Shown: positions 26,234-35,347 of the stretch, in pieces
Position numbering within the stretch: position 1 is the stretch's first letter
How the letters are laid out: every line of letters starts with the position of its first letter
NCBI RefSeq assembly: GCF_000239695.1
Contig: NZ_JH470338.1
Coordinates: 750,385 to 803,100 of the forward strand
DNA length: 52,716 nt
Reading direction: 5' to 3'
Source of the DNA: Actinomyces graevenitzii C83
GTDB taxonomy: Bacteria; Actinomycetota; Actinomycetes; Actinomycetales; Actinomycetaceae
Translations under genes and position numbers: made by a program
The notes under the pieces: generated by a model
The model's database searches: none
What the model saw: the letters and a program-made list of their open reading frames with translations, nothing else
What the model was told of the DNA's origin: nothing

Positions 26234-26749
26234 TAGGGCTTTGTCCCGGTTTGGGAGCGCCTGTGCGCCTTCAGGGCAATCGATTTTTTTAGGTACGCCA
26301 CCTGCGCCTCAAGCTTGCGCACGCGCTCGGCGAGTTCCTCCTCGCGCGTTGGTGGCACCGCCCCCATACCTGATCCCTTTGGCCTGCCCTTGGGCTTGGG
26401 CATCAGGGCCTGCGCGCCGCCCTCACGGTACAGCCTGCACCACTGCTTCAACGATGTCGCACTCGCAATACCGAAACGCGTCATCGCCTCAGGCTTACTC
26501 ATCCCACCATCAACCACGGCCCTCGCTGCGGCGACCTTGGTCTCATAGTCGTATCTGGCGTGCTTAACTCCCATGGCAAGAAGCCCGTCCTTCCCAATTA
26601 CGCGGTACGTCTTCTGCCACCCTCTCACAGTCTCGGCAGACACACCCAGTCTCCTGGCGGTCAAACTTATAGCTAAAGCCCCTTTCAAACATCTCCACCG
26701 CCTGCTCCCGAAGCAAACGATCATGCCTCAACCGCAAACCCGCAGACAT
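26233..26749 (-). pseudogene. IS3-family transposase OrfA, frameshifted near its 5' end
   Basis: The natural start is the ATG at 26749: the frame reads MSAGLRLRHDRLLREQAVEMF and then ERGFSYK. There it leaves the family pattern; the next frame continues LTARRLGVSAETVRGWQKTY and runs to the stop at 26233. One extra T in the TTT run near 26667 explains the break. The downstream frame alone opens at an ATG at 26724 but lacks the proper N-terminus. The helix-turn-helix (ARRLGVSAETVRGWQ) and a C-terminal leucine-rich coiled coil (LAERVRKLEAQVAYLKK) are intact. The copy is probably inactive unless the shift is suppressed. Confidence 0.75.
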
Positions 26750-26846
26750 GAAAAGCCTCCCATTCCCTGGACTTCAATTTCGATGTCCAAGAAACGGGAG
26801 GCAGTTCACTGAGCAGTAAGGGGGCAAAGTTTAATCTGGTCAGTGT

Positions 26847-28991
26847 CTACTTAACTACACCAGCGCGAGCCACTGCCAAGAGGCTTAGCAGGCGAGCATT
26901 GTTGGGCAGATCTTCCACCAGTACCGGATCGCCACTGCCATCACACAAAGGCATCTTCCAGTTGGGGTACTCGTCCTCACCAGTGCCAGGCAGGTTCTGG
27001 GTGCGACGCTCACCTACGCCGTCGACCAAAGACACACCCACCAAACGTGAGGGAGTCTGCAAAACGTAGGCATAGAGGGCCTCAATAACCTCACGCTCAG
27101 TGGGGTCATCGCTTAGCAGACCGTATTCACGCAGGCGAATCAGCATCTTTTCGCGTTCTTCACGCGAGTCACGCAGCGCAACTTCCTTATCGCAGTCAAG
27201 CAGGCCCAGACGTGAACGCAAAGCCACGTGCTCATCAGCCAGGTAACCCGGGGTGGGCGGCAGGTCGTGGGTGTTAACCGTAGAAAGTGCATCTACGCGG
27301 TAGCGGTCGGCATATAGCGGCCAATCGCCTTCCATCTTTTCAAACCACAACACGCTGGTGCCTAGCACTCCGCGCTCAGCCAGGTGCGCGCGTACCCAAG
27401 GCTCAACCGTGCCCAGGTCTTCACCAATCACCAGGGCCCCAGCGCGCTGCACCTCTAGCAGCACTACGCCGATCATGGCCTCATAGTCGTAGTAAACGTA
27501 GGCACCTTCCTTGGGGCTGTGACCTTCAGGAATCCACCAGAGCCTAAAGAAGCCCATCACGTGGTCTAGGCGCAGCGCACCCGCGTGACGCAGCACTGTG
27601 CGTACCATGTCGCGCAGCGGTGCGTAGCCAGCCTTAGCCAGGCCGGTGGGGCTAAAGGGCGGCGGAGACCAGTTCTGGCCCAGCGGTGAATACATGTCCG
27701 GCGGGGCACCTACGCTCACGCCAGCAGCAAATACCTCCGGACTGGTCCACACATCAGCCCCGTGCGGGTTAATACCAACCGCCAGGTCATGCATGATACC
27801 CAAAGACATACCTGAGGCCTTAGCTTCAGCCTGGGCGCGCTGTAGCTGCTCATCAGCAATCCACTGCAGCCAAGCATAGAAGTCAATGCGGCCAGCCAAA
27901 GCGTGAGCTTCATTAGCCACAAAAGCACTGTTAGCGTCATGCAGACGCTCAGGCCAAGACTTCATCGGCCCGTACTTTTCACAAAGCGCACACCAAAGCG
28001 CAAAACGCTCTAAGCCCTCGCCTTGTTCAGCACGGAAACGCTCAAAGTCGCGCTGACGTGAACGTGAACGGCCGGCGTCGTAAATAACCTCGAAAGCCTC
28101 ACGCTTAGCCTTAAACACTACGTTGCGGTCAATGGGGGCAGCAGAAGTGTTTAGCGGGCGCAACTCATCTAGACCCCAGTGCAGCAAGGAACGCTGCGGG
28201 CCGCTTAGACGTGCTACCTCAGCAATGTTTTCCGGGCGAATGTAAATCGGGTTAACAAAGCGACGCGTCACCGGTAGGTAAGGTGAGTCAGTCAGTGGCG
28301 AAACCACCTCACCGGCGTGTAGCGGGTTAATCAGGATAAAGTCAGCGCCCTCATCACCTAAGAAGCTAGCTAGCTCGGTTAGATCATCCAGGTCGCCAAT
28401 GCCCCAGGAATCCTTTGAACGCACTGAGTACAGCTGGGTCATCACGCCGTAGCTGTGCTTACCCAAGGCGGCAGGCAGTTCTAGCTTGTCGGGCACAACT
28501 GCCATCGGGGCGCGCACGCCCTGGGCGTCGTCACCCACATAAGCCACTAGCTCATGCCAGCCCAGCGGTAAATCGGTGGGTAGGCCAAAGGAGGCCTGGC
28601 CAGTAAATACGCCGTCAATCCAGCGTGGAGGTTCCCAGTCATCTACCTGTTCAAGCGCAACAGTGCCGCCAGTTTCCAGCACCACGTCTACGCGCACGCT
28701 AGAGCCATCGGGAACATGCACCGGTACATGCTTCCAATGCCCCTGACGTACCACGGTGAAACCGGGCAGAGTTTGGCGCCAAAAACCCAGGTGCGCATCC
28801 TCCAGTGAACGCGCAATTGCTTCGTCGCTAGAAACGTCTACCCCAAGTGCAGTTAAAACTGCCAACAGAGTCTGACGGGAAGGATTGGCCTGATTGCCGT
28901 AGTAGTCCCAATACTCGGTGCCCACACCGTGGGCTTGGGCTAGTTCAATTACGGCCGGCTCAGGCTGTTGCCATTCGAAATTTTCGCTCAT
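26847..28991 (-). CDS. malQ: 4-alpha-glucanotransferase (amylomaltase, GH77)
   Basis: MalQ transfers alpha-1,4-glucan segments between maltodextrins in the cytoplasm. The ATG at 28991 (MSENFEWQQPEPA) gives 714 residues, the size of actinobacterial MalQ. The longer frame to 29126 would run through the divergent promoter region. An N-terminal beta-sandwich extension is followed by the GH77 barrel: nucleophile region ALRLDHVMGFFRLWW, acid/base ALVIGEDLGTVE, and third Asp in NTHDLPPTPGYL. It diverges from ptsI, with an inverted repeat between, and its terminator is split by an insertion sequence. Confidence 0.95.
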   Translation of the reverse strand: MSENFEWQQPEPAVIELAQAHGVGTEYWDYYGNQANPSRQTLLAVLTALGVDVSSDEAIARSLEDAHLGFWRQTLPGFTVVRQGHWKHVPVHVPDGSSVRVDVVLETGGTVALEQVDDWEPPRWIDGVFTGQASFGLPTDLPLGWHELVAYVGDDAQGVRAPMAVVPDKLELPAALGKHSYGVMTQLYSVRSKDSWGIGDLDDLTELASFLGDEGADFILINPLHAGEVVSPLTDSPYLPVTRRFVNPIYIRPENIAEVARLSGPQRSLLHWGLDELRPLNTSAAPIDRNVVFKAKREAFEVIYDAGRSRSRQRDFERFRAEQGEGLERFALWCALCEKYGPMKSWPERLHDANSAFVANEAHALAGRIDFYAWLQWIADEQLQRAQAEAKASGMSLGIMHDLAVGINPHGADVWTSPEVFAAGVSVGAPPDMYSPLGQNWSPPPFSPTGLAKAGYAPLRDMVRTVLRHAGALRLDHVMGFFRLWWIPEGHSPKEGAYVYYDYEAMIGVVLLEVQRAGALVIGEDLGTVEPWVRAHLAERGVLGTSVLWFEKMEGDWPLYADRYRVDALSTVNTHDLPPTPGYLADEHVALRSRLGLLDCDKEVALRDSREEREKMLIRLREYGLLSDDPTEREVIEALYAYVLQTPSRLVGVSLVDGVGERRTQNLPGTGEDEYPNWKMPLCDGSGDPVLVEDLPNNARLLSLLAVARAGVVK

Positions 28992-29014
28992 GCAGCGGCT
29001 GCCTAATCGGTTGT

Positions 29015-29052
29015 ATGGACTCGTTACGGTGATGTTAACGCAACAAGTCCAT
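29015..29052. promoter_or_regulatory. Inverted repeat between malQ and ptsI, candidate operator
   Basis: Arms of 11 bases (29015-29025 and 29042-29052) match at 10 positions and are 16 bases apart. They lie 24 bases upstream of malQ and 150 bases before ptsI. The shape fits a dimeric regulator of sugar genes. No known family consensus could be assigned. Confidence 0.4.
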
Positions 29053-29205
29053 GCTGGTCGACTACCTAATACAGAAATTTTCCGCAAGAGGTTTCGCCCG
29101 TCACTAAAAAGACATACGATAACCACAGCAAACGGCGTTACCTACGTTACCAATCCGGTGACGACGTGAGGTGCCGTAGCCCCCAATCGCAGCAAGGAGA
29201 CAGCA

Positions 29206-30909
29206 ATGACCGCAGCGGAAAACTCCACTCTAACCCTGCACGGTATCGGCGTAAGCCCGGGCCGTGTAGGCGGTCCGGTGGCACGGATGGCCCCCGGAAT
29301 TGAGGAGCCCGCAGTCGCCAACCTACCCGCCGGCGCCGACGTCGACGCCGAAGCCGAGCGTATCGCCGCCGCCGCGCTTAAGGTTAAGAAGGGCCTGGAA
29401 CTATCTGCCGCAGAAGCCAAGGATGAGGGCCGCACTCTACTTGAGACCACTGCCCAGATGGCCGCAGACCCCACCCTAACCTCTTCAGCTCAGGCGCTAG
29501 TGCGCGACCGTGGCATCACCCCCGAGCGCGCTGTGTGGGAGGCCGCCGACTCGCTAGCCACCATGCTTGAGTCCCTGGGTGGTTACATGGCTGAGCGTTC
29601 TCGCGACGTACGCGACGTACGCGACCGTATCGTGGCCGTGCTAACCGACGCCCCCATGCCCGGTATTCCTACCCGCCCCGAGCCTTTCATCCTAGTTGCT
29701 GCTGACCTAGCCCCGGCTGACACTGCACTGCTAGACCCCGACAAGGTAATCGGTTTCGTAACCAGCGAGGGCGGCCCCACCTCCCACACCGCCATTTTGG
29801 CTCGCGCCCTGGGCATCCCGGCCATCGTTGGTACCGGTGAAGAAGTAGCCAAGCAGCTAATTGAAGGCGAAATCGTGCTGCTAGACGGCACCAAGGGCGA
29901 AATCTTCCTCGACCCCAGCGAGGAGCAGCTACGTAAGGCCCGTGAGCTGGCCAGTGTGGTGCGTGAATTCCACGGCGACGGCGCCACCGCTGACGGCATC
30001 GAGGTGCAGCTGCTAGCTAACGTTGGTGACGCTGAAGACGCCCGCAAGGCTGCCGCCGCTGGCGCCATGGGTATCGGCCTGTTCCGTACCGAGTTCTGCT
30101 TCCTGGACCAGCCCGAAGAGCCTTCGGTTGAAGACCAGTACAACTCCTACCGCCCGGTCTTTGAAGCCTTCCCCGGTAAGAAGGTTGTAGTACGTACCCT
30201 CGACGCCGGCGCTGACAAGCCGCTGCCCTTCCTAACCGACACCTCCGAGGCCAACCCGGCTCTGGGTGTACGCGCTTACCGTACCGCCCGCCGCAGCCCC
30301 GAGGTGCTAGAGCACCAGCTAGAGGCTCTAGCCAAGGCTGCCGCCGACACTGACGCCAAGGTGTGGGTCATGGCCCCCATGATCTCCACCCCTGCTGAGG
30401 CCAAGGCCTTCACCGAGAAGGCCCGCTCCTACGGCCTAGACTTCGCCGGCATGATGATTGAGGTCCCCTCAGCTGCGGCTATGGCTGACCACATGTTCAA
30501 GTACGCCGACTTCGCTTCGGTGGGCACCAACGACCTGACCCAGTACGTGATGGCCGCTGACCGTATGCTCGGTTCTCTAGCTGACCTGAACACCCCCTGG
30601 CAGCCTGCCGTGCTGCGTCTGCTAAAGATCGCTTGCGACGGCGCCGCCGCCAGCGAGAAGAAGTCCCCGGTGGGTGTGTGTGGTGAAGCCGCTGCTGACC
30701 CGGCCCTGGCCGTAGTGCTGGTGGGTCTGGGCGTAGCCTCGCTGTCCATGACCTCTCGCGCCCTGGCCGACGTTGACGCCGTACTCAAGAGCGTCACCCG
30801 TGAGGACTGCAAGCGCCTAGCTGACATCGCCCTGGCTTGCGCCGAGGCTGAGGAAGCCCGCGCCGCTGTCCGCGCCGAGCTGCCGATCCTTGAGGAACTT
30901 GGTCTGTGA
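29206..30909 (+). CDS. ptsI: PTS enzyme I (phosphoenolpyruvate-protein phosphotransferase)
   Basis: Enzyme I takes phosphate from PEP and gives it to HPr, powering all PTS transporters including the EIIA-EIIB-EIIC set in this window. It has 567 residues. The phospho-His is in TSEGGPTSHTAILARALGIPAIVG. The PEP-binding barrel includes GIGLFRTEFCFLD, MIEVPSAA, SVGTNDLTQYVMAADR, and the catalytic Cys in GVCGEAAADP. AAGGAG lies at good distance before the ATG. HPr is not in the window. The stop overlaps the tesB GTG start (GTGA). Confidence 0.97.
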   Translation: MTAAENSTLTLHGIGVSPGRVGGPVARMAPGIEEPAVANLPAGADVDAEAERIAAAALKVKKGLELSAAEAKDEGRTLLETTAQMAADPTLTSSAQALVRDRGITPERAVWEAADSLATMLESLGGYMAERSRDVRDVRDRIVAVLTDAPMPGIPTRPEPFILVAADLAPADTALLDPDKVIGFVTSEGGPTSHTAILARALGIPAIVGTGEEVAKQLIEGEIVLLDGTKGEIFLDPSEEQLRKARELASVVREFHGDGATADGIEVQLLANVGDAEDARKAAAAGAMGIGLFRTEFCFLDQPEEPSVEDQYNSYRPVFEAFPGKKVVVRTLDAGADKPLPFLTDTSEANPALGVRAYRTARRSPEVLEHQLEALAKAAADTDAKVWVMAPMISTPAEAKAFTEKARSYGLDFAGMMIEVPSAAAMADHMFKYADFASVGTNDLTQYVMAADRMLGSLADLNTPWQPAVLRLLKIACDGAAASEKKSPVGVCGEAAADPALAVVLVGLGVASLSMTSRALADVDAVLKSVTREDCKRLADIALACAEAEEARAAVRAELPILEELGL

Positions 30910-31946
30910 TTGAACCGTATCCGGTTCCACTAGCGCACGAAGAGCCTTTGGCTGGGGTCACCCGGTCTCTGGCGCTTCGTGCGCTTGAGTTTTGGGACCC
31001 TGAAGAGAGCGATTTAGAGGCTTGTGCCCGGCTCGACGGCGTCGGTGGGGACACTGAGGGCTTCCCACCTGGCACCGTGATGGGGCGCTTTGAGGGCGAT
31101 TCCCTCCCCCAGCTGTCGGGGCGCATCTATGGCGGTCAGGTCCTTGGCCAGGCGGTGCTGGCGGCAGCTGCCTGCTTTGACACCACCCCAGGTGATAGCT
31201 ATGAGCGTCAGTTGCACGCTTTGCACACCTATTTTGTGGGTGGCGGTAATCCGGAAAGAGCGGTGCAGTATGAGGTTGAGGCGCTTCGTGATGGGCGCTC
31301 ATTCTCTCAGCGCCAGGTGCGTGCCAGTCAGGATGGACGCAATATGGCCACCGTTATCGCTTCTTTCCAAAAGCGCCAAGATGGCGTTGATTTGTATGAG
31401 CCAATGCCTAAGGTGCCCGGACCTGAAGAGCTAGTTAGTGCCCTGGCTATTTTCCGTAACGTGGATCATCCCGTGGCGCGGTTCTTGGGGCGCACAGCGG
31501 CCTTTGATGTGCGTCATGTGGAAGGCAATCTGTATCTGCAGCCTCCCAAGCAGCCTGACAGCCACCAGCATGTGTGGATTAAGGTGCGCGGAGCGGTGCC
31601 GGCCAGTGCCACCCAGATGGTACACCGGGCTATTTTGGCTTATGTGTGTGACCAGATCATGCTGGAACCAGCGCTGCGTAGTCAGGGCCTGTCGTGGCGT
31701 AGCCCAGGCATGAGCCTAGCTACCCTCGACCATGCTCAATGGTTCCACCGTGATGTTAACGTCAACGACTGGCTACTGTTTGTGCAGGATTCACCTAGTT
31801 CTAGTGGTGGGCGCGCCGCCGCCCGGGCCCTGGTGTATAACCAGGCTGGCCAGTTGGTTTCCTCAATTAGCCAGGAAGGCATGATTCGCATTCCGCGTGA
31901 GGGCCAAAAATCCAGTGGTAACTGGGCCGTGCAACTAGACGGCTAA
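30906..31946 (+). CDS. tesB: Acyl-CoA thioesterase II
   Basis: The 346-residue protein has the double hot-dog fold of TesB, hydrolysing acyl-CoA. The first half contains RIYGGQVLGQAVLAAAACFD and LHTYFVGGGNPERAVQYEVE with RDGRSFSQRQVRASQDGR. The second half contains LDHAQWFHRDVNVNDWLLF and SISQEGMIR, with the Asp, Thr/Ser and Gln expected for the active site. The N-terminal ~40 residues are longer than in the family core. It starts at a GTG overlapping the ptsI stop. Coupling to ptsI is positional only. Confidence 0.92.
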   Translation: MIEPYPVPLAHEEPLAGVTRSLALRALEFWDPEESDLEACARLDGVGGDTEGFPPGTVMGRFEGDSLPQLSGRIYGGQVLGQAVLAAAACFDTTPGDSYERQLHALHTYFVGGGNPERAVQYEVEALRDGRSFSQRQVRASQDGRNMATVIASFQKRQDGVDLYEPMPKVPGPEELVSALAIFRNVDHPVARFLGRTAAFDVRHVEGNLYLQPPKQPDSHQHVWIKVRGAVPASATQMVHRAILAYVCDQIMLEPALRSQGLSWRSPGMSLATLDHAQWFHRDVNVNDWLLFVQDSPSSSGGRAAARALVYNQAGQLVSSISQEGMIRIPREGQKSSGNWAVQLDG

Positions 31947-31988
31947 AGCCGGTCATAGCGCAAGCCAACACGAGTCGTAAGACAAATA

Positions 31989-32031
31989 AAAGGTTGTTGC
32001 CGCCGCACTAAGTGCGGCGGCAACAACCTTT
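31989..32031. terminator. Bidirectional terminator between tesB and ettA
   Basis: A 43-base perfect palindrome has 21-base arms (31989-32009 and 32011-32031), A-rich on the left edge and T-rich on the right. It separates two converging genes and should stop transcripts from both. Confidence 0.93.
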
Positions 32032-32081
32032 CTCTAGCTTTGTTTGACCAGGTCTAGATTTGTTTGGTCAGACCCAGCTGC

Positions 32082-33764
32082 TTAGTCGCGGGTGAGCTTA
32101 CGGTAGGTGACCGCGTGCGGACGGGCGGCGTCGGGGCCTAGACGCTCAACCTTGTTCTTCTCGTAAGCTTCGAAGTTACCCTCGAACCAGTACCAGTTGT
32201 CGGGGTGCTCGTCGGTGCCTTCCCAAGCCAGAATGTGGGTGGCTACGCGGTCGAGGAACCAACGGTCGTGGGTGATAACCACGGCGCAACCGGGGAATGC
32301 CAGCAGGGCGTTTTCCAGGCTGGAGAGGGTTTCCACGTCTAGGTCGTTGGTGGGCTCGTCCAGCAGCAGCAGGTTACCGCCCTGCTTGAGGGTAAGGGCC
32401 AGGTTCAAGCGGTTACGCTCACCACCGGAAAGCACGCCGGCGGGCTTTTGCTGGTCTGCACCCTTGAAACCGAAAGCGGCCACGTAGGCGCGTGAAGGCA
32501 TCTCCACATTGCCTACCTGAATGTAGTCCAGACCGTCAGAAACAACTTCCCACAGGGTCTTGTTGGGGTCGATACCGGCGCGGTTCTGGTCTACATAGGA
32601 CAGCTTCACGGTGGAGCCAACCTTGAGCTCTCCCCCATCGAGAGGCTCTAGGCCCACAATGGTCTTGAACAGGGTGGTCTTACCAACACCGTTAGGGCCG
32701 ATCACACCCACAATACCGTTACGCGGCAGGGTGAAGGACAGGCCGTTGATTAGGCTGCGGCCGTCAAAGCCCTTTTGCAGGTTAGTAGCTTCAAGTACCA
32801 CCGAGCCCAGGCGCGGGCCCGGGGGAATCTGGATTTCTTCAAAGTCGAGCTTGCGGGTGCGCTCGGCTTCAGCGGCCATTTCCTCATAGCGGGCCAGACG
32901 GGCCTTGGACTTGGTTTGGCGACCCTTGGCGGAGGAACGTACCCACTCCAGCTCGTCCTTAAGGCGCTTGGCTAGCTTGGCGTCCTTCTTACCCTGGACT
33001 TCTAGACGCTTTTCCTTGGTTTCCAGGTAGGTGGAGTAGTTGCCCTCATAGGGGTAGAGGTGACCACGGTCTACCTCAGCGATCCACTGGGCTACGTGGT
33101 CTAGGAAGTAACGGTCGTGGGTGATGGCGATAACCGCACCCTTGTAGGTTGATAGGTGCTGCTCCAACCAGAGCACGGACTCGGCGTCCAGGTGGTTGGT
33201 GGGCTCATCTAGTAGTAGGAGGTCGGGGGCTTCTAGCAGTAGCTTGCATAGGGCCACACGACGGCGCTCACCACCGGAGAGGTTCTTTACCATGGCGTCT
33301 GCCGGGGGGCAGCGTAGGGCATCCATAGCCTGGGCCAGCTGGGAGTCTAGATCCCAGGCGTTGGCGGCGTCGAGCTGGTCTTGCAGCTTACCCATTTCTT
33401 CAAGCAGGGCGTCAAAGTCTGCATCCGGATCTGCCATCTGGGCGCTGACTTCGTTGTAGCGGTCAAGCTTGCCTTTAATGTCGGCGACGCCTTCTTCTAC
33501 GTTACCCAGTACGGTTTTTTCCTCGTTGAGGATCGGCTCCTGCATGAGGATACCTACCGTGTAACCGGGGCTGAGGCGAGCTTCGCCGTTGGAGGGCTGA
33601 TCTAGACCAGCCATGATCTTTAGGATCGAGGATTTACCGGCACCGTTGGGGCCGACCATACCGATCTTGGCTCCGGGGAAGAAAGCCATGGTGACGTCGT
33701 CGAGAATGACCTTGTCACCAATGGTCTTGCGGGCCTTGATCATCTGGTAGATGTACTCTGCCAC
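32082..33764 (-). CDS. ettA: ABC-F protein, energy-dependent translational throttle EttA
   Basis: EttA binds the ribosomal E site and gates the first elongation step according to ATP/ADP. The GTG at 33764 (VAEYIYQMIKARK) with AAAGG upstream gives 560 residues, the EttA length. It has two ATPase domains: Walker A GPNGAGKSS and GPNGVGKTT, ABC signatures LSGGERRRVALC and LSGGERNRLNLA, Walker B LLLLDEPTNHLD and LLLLDEPTNDLD. A linker rich in basic residues lies between, with the EttA-type arm in domain 1. No membrane domain is present. Confidence 0.95.
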   Translation of the reverse strand: MAEYIYQMIKARKTIGDKVILDDVTMAFFPGAKIGMVGPNGAGKSSILKIMAGLDQPSNGEARLSPGYTVGILMQEPILNEEKTVLGNVEEGVADIKGKLDRYNEVSAQMADPDADFDALLEEMGKLQDQLDAANAWDLDSQLAQAMDALRCPPADAMVKNLSGGERRRVALCKLLLEAPDLLLLDEPTNHLDAESVLWLEQHLSTYKGAVIAITHDRYFLDHVAQWIAEVDRGHLYPYEGNYSTYLETKEKRLEVQGKKDAKLAKRLKDELEWVRSSAKGRQTKSKARLARYEEMAAEAERTRKLDFEEIQIPPGPRLGSVVLEATNLQKGFDGRSLINGLSFTLPRNGIVGVIGPNGVGKTTLFKTIVGLEPLDGGELKVGSTVKLSYVDQNRAGIDPNKTLWEVVSDGLDYIQVGNVEMPSRAYVAAFGFKGADQQKPAGVLSGGERNRLNLALTLKQGGNLLLLDEPTNDLDVETLSSLENALLAFPGCAVVITHDRWFLDRVATHILAWEGTDEHPDNWYWFEGNFEAYEKNKVERLGPDAARPHAVTYRKLTRD

Positions 33765-33981
33765 GTTAGCCTTTCGCTTGAATATGCACGCCTGAGCGCA
33801 AAACAATCCAGGGCTATTTTACCCGTGGCGCCAGTCAATTTCAGCTCCCGCGCCGACGACGCTTAGTCTGCCAGCTGAGCTTTAAGGATCTCGGTGTTGG
33901 TCCCCAGAGCCATCAGCTGCCAGTTGACAGGCCAGCGCCTCAAAACAGTGCGCAGTAAAAACAGTGCAGGGCAAAACACAA

Positions 33982-34010
33982 GTGGCCAGGTCCTAAAAGG
34001 ACCCGGCCAC
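33982..34010 (-). terminator. Native terminator downstream of the left fumC copy
   Basis: Twelve-base arms (33982-33993, 33999-34010) with one mismatch and an A-rich loop are followed on the minus strand by a T-rich stretch. The complete fumC at 45791 lacks this terminator, which suggests the left end is the original chromosomal 3' side. The remaining ~200 bases between here and ettA show nothing else. Confidence 0.8.
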
Positions 34011-34042
34011 CGGTTAATCAGCTAAGGTTAACTAGCTAATGA

Positions 34043-34888
34043 TCACTTGGCTGCGCTGGGGTGGGTCATGTCGGCGGGCACAACCCAAGCGTCAAACTCG
34101 GCGTCGGTTAGGAAGCCTAGCTCCAGGGCGGATTCGCGCAGCGAAATACCCTTGTGGTGAGCGTTCTTGGCGATCTTGGAGGCCTTGTCGTAGCCAATGT
34201 GGCGGTTAAGCGCGGTTACCTGCATCAAGTTGATGTCTAGGTTGTGCTTGATCTTGGCGTAGTTGGGCTCAATGCCGTAGGCGCAGTGCACGTCGAAGGA
34301 GACGCAAGCGTCGCCTAGCAGGCGGATGGACTCCAGTACGTTCCAGGCCATAACCGGCTTGAACACGTTGAGCTGGAAGTTACCCTGAGAACCAGCGAAA
34401 CCAACGGCGGCGTCGTTACCAAATACCTGCACGGCCACCATAGTCATAGCCTCACACTGAGTGGGGTTGACCTTACCGGGCATGATGGAGGAGCCGGGCT
34501 CGTTTTCGGGGATGATCAGCTCGCCGATACCGTTACGCGGGCCGGAGGCGTACCAGCGCACGTCGTTGGCGATCTTCATCAGGGCGTCACCAAGCACACG
34601 CAGGGAGCCAGAGACCAGCACCAGGGCGTCGTGGGCGCTTAGAGCGGCGAATAGGTTGTCGGCCTGCTTGAACTCGATACCGGTTTCTTCACTGATCTTC
34701 TTAGCGGTCAGCGCGCCGAAGTCGGGGTGGGCGTTGAGGCCGGTGCCCACAGCGGTACCACCGATGGCCAGTTCGCGAGCGCGCGAGTCGGCGTAGCGGA
34801 TGCCGTCTAGGGCGAAGTCAATCTGGGCAACCCAACCGGAAATTACCTGCCCTAGGGTGATGGGGGTGGCATCCTGCAGGTGGGTGCG
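34043..34888 (-). repeat. Left direct repeat (fumC 3' part)
   Basis: It matches 45791-46639 at a fixed offset except for one extra codon near the 3' end. By eye, 34460-34888 is identical, three differences lie in 34238-34459, and differences are frequent in the last ~195 bases. Confidence 0.9.
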
Positions 34889-35082
34889 GCCAACCATGAC
34901 GACGTCGGCGTATTACTTCGACTTCTTGTCCAAGGTGTTGCGCAGCTGCTCAACGCGCGGGTACATCGCCTGAAGCTCCTGGACCACAGCAATGTGCATC
35001 GCGGTGGGGAAGGTGTCATTTGAGGACTGGCCACGGTTGACGTGATCATTCGGGTGAACGGGAGTCTTGGATCCCATGACGC
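34043..35082 (-). pseudogene. Chimeric, truncated fumarase C copy
   Basis: From 34888 down to the stop at 34043 this copy is nearly identical to the 3' part of the complete fumC. Upstream of 34889 the sequence switches to a much more diverged fumC stretch ([20 protein letters not shown] to [11 protein letters not shown]) that must come from another species. At 34913-34915 a TAA replaces the Glu codon of the family motif AKEYADVV, breaking the frame in place. The 5' end is fused to a thyA fragment near 35082, so the first ~140 codons are missing. The largest remaining frame starts inside at 34897 (284 residues) and lacks the N-terminal domain. It should be non-functional. Confidence 0.9.
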
Positions 35083-35346
35083 CACCCACTCGTTCCAGAT
35101 GCGGATCCCGTTGTCCTGGAGCCAGGACACGTTCGACGACCCCGACAGGAACCACAGGAGCTCGCCGACCACCGATTTGAAGTGCACGCGCTTCGTCGTG
35201 ATCAGCGGGAAGCCCTTGGACAGGTCGTAGCGCAGCTGCGCCCCGAACAAGGAACGCGTGCCCGTGCCGGTACGGTCACCCTTGGGGGTGCCCTCGCGCA
35301 TAATGCGCGCCAGCAGGTCCTCGTACTGGCGGTCGACGGCGCTCAC
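35083..35346 (-). pseudogene. thyA: Thymidylate synthase, N-terminal fragment
   Basis: From a GTG at 35346 the frame encodes [19 protein letters not shown], then the dUMP-phosphate-binding [13 protein letters not shown], then [19 protein letters not shown], and ends at IRIWNEW. These are about the first 88 of the usual ~265 residues. The active-site Cys region is missing because the sequence runs into the fumC fragment. The start lies one base after the osmC stop, so osmC-thyA was an operon in the donor. Higher GC than the host genes supports transfer from a related but distinct actinomycete. Confidence 0.88.
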
Positions 35347-35347
35347 G

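Larger units (their letters stand above)
25332..26808 (-). mobile_element. IS3-family insertion sequence, 1,477 bp, complete ends
   Basis: Imperfect terminal inverted repeats start TGAACTGC at both ends (25332 inward and 26808 inward) and extend over about 24 bases with a few mismatches. The element is flanked by CTG direct repeats (25329-25331 and 26809-26811), a 3-bp target duplication as common in this family. It carries overlapping orfA and orfB on the minus strand. Its insertion point is the loop of the malQ terminator. A ~100-bp remnant of a related copy lies at 45648. Confidence 0.92.
25315..26827 (-). terminator. malQ terminator split by an insertion sequence
   Basis: The 16-base arm at 25315-25330 is the exact inverted repeat of 26812-26827, with the insertion sequence lying between. 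Removing the element and one CTG copy restores a 33-base palindrome followed on the minus strand by a T5 run, that is, the terminator of malQ. With the element in place the two arms are 1.48 kb apart, so malQ transcripts would run into the element. Confidence 0.8.

Noticed and set aside
28992..29126. Longer MalQ start
   Set aside because: It would add 45 residues over the divergent promoter region and the inverted repeat; the family N-terminus begins at 28991.
34043..34897. Second functional fumarase
   Set aside because: The N-terminal domain is missing and an in-frame TAA lies just upstream of the remaining frame.
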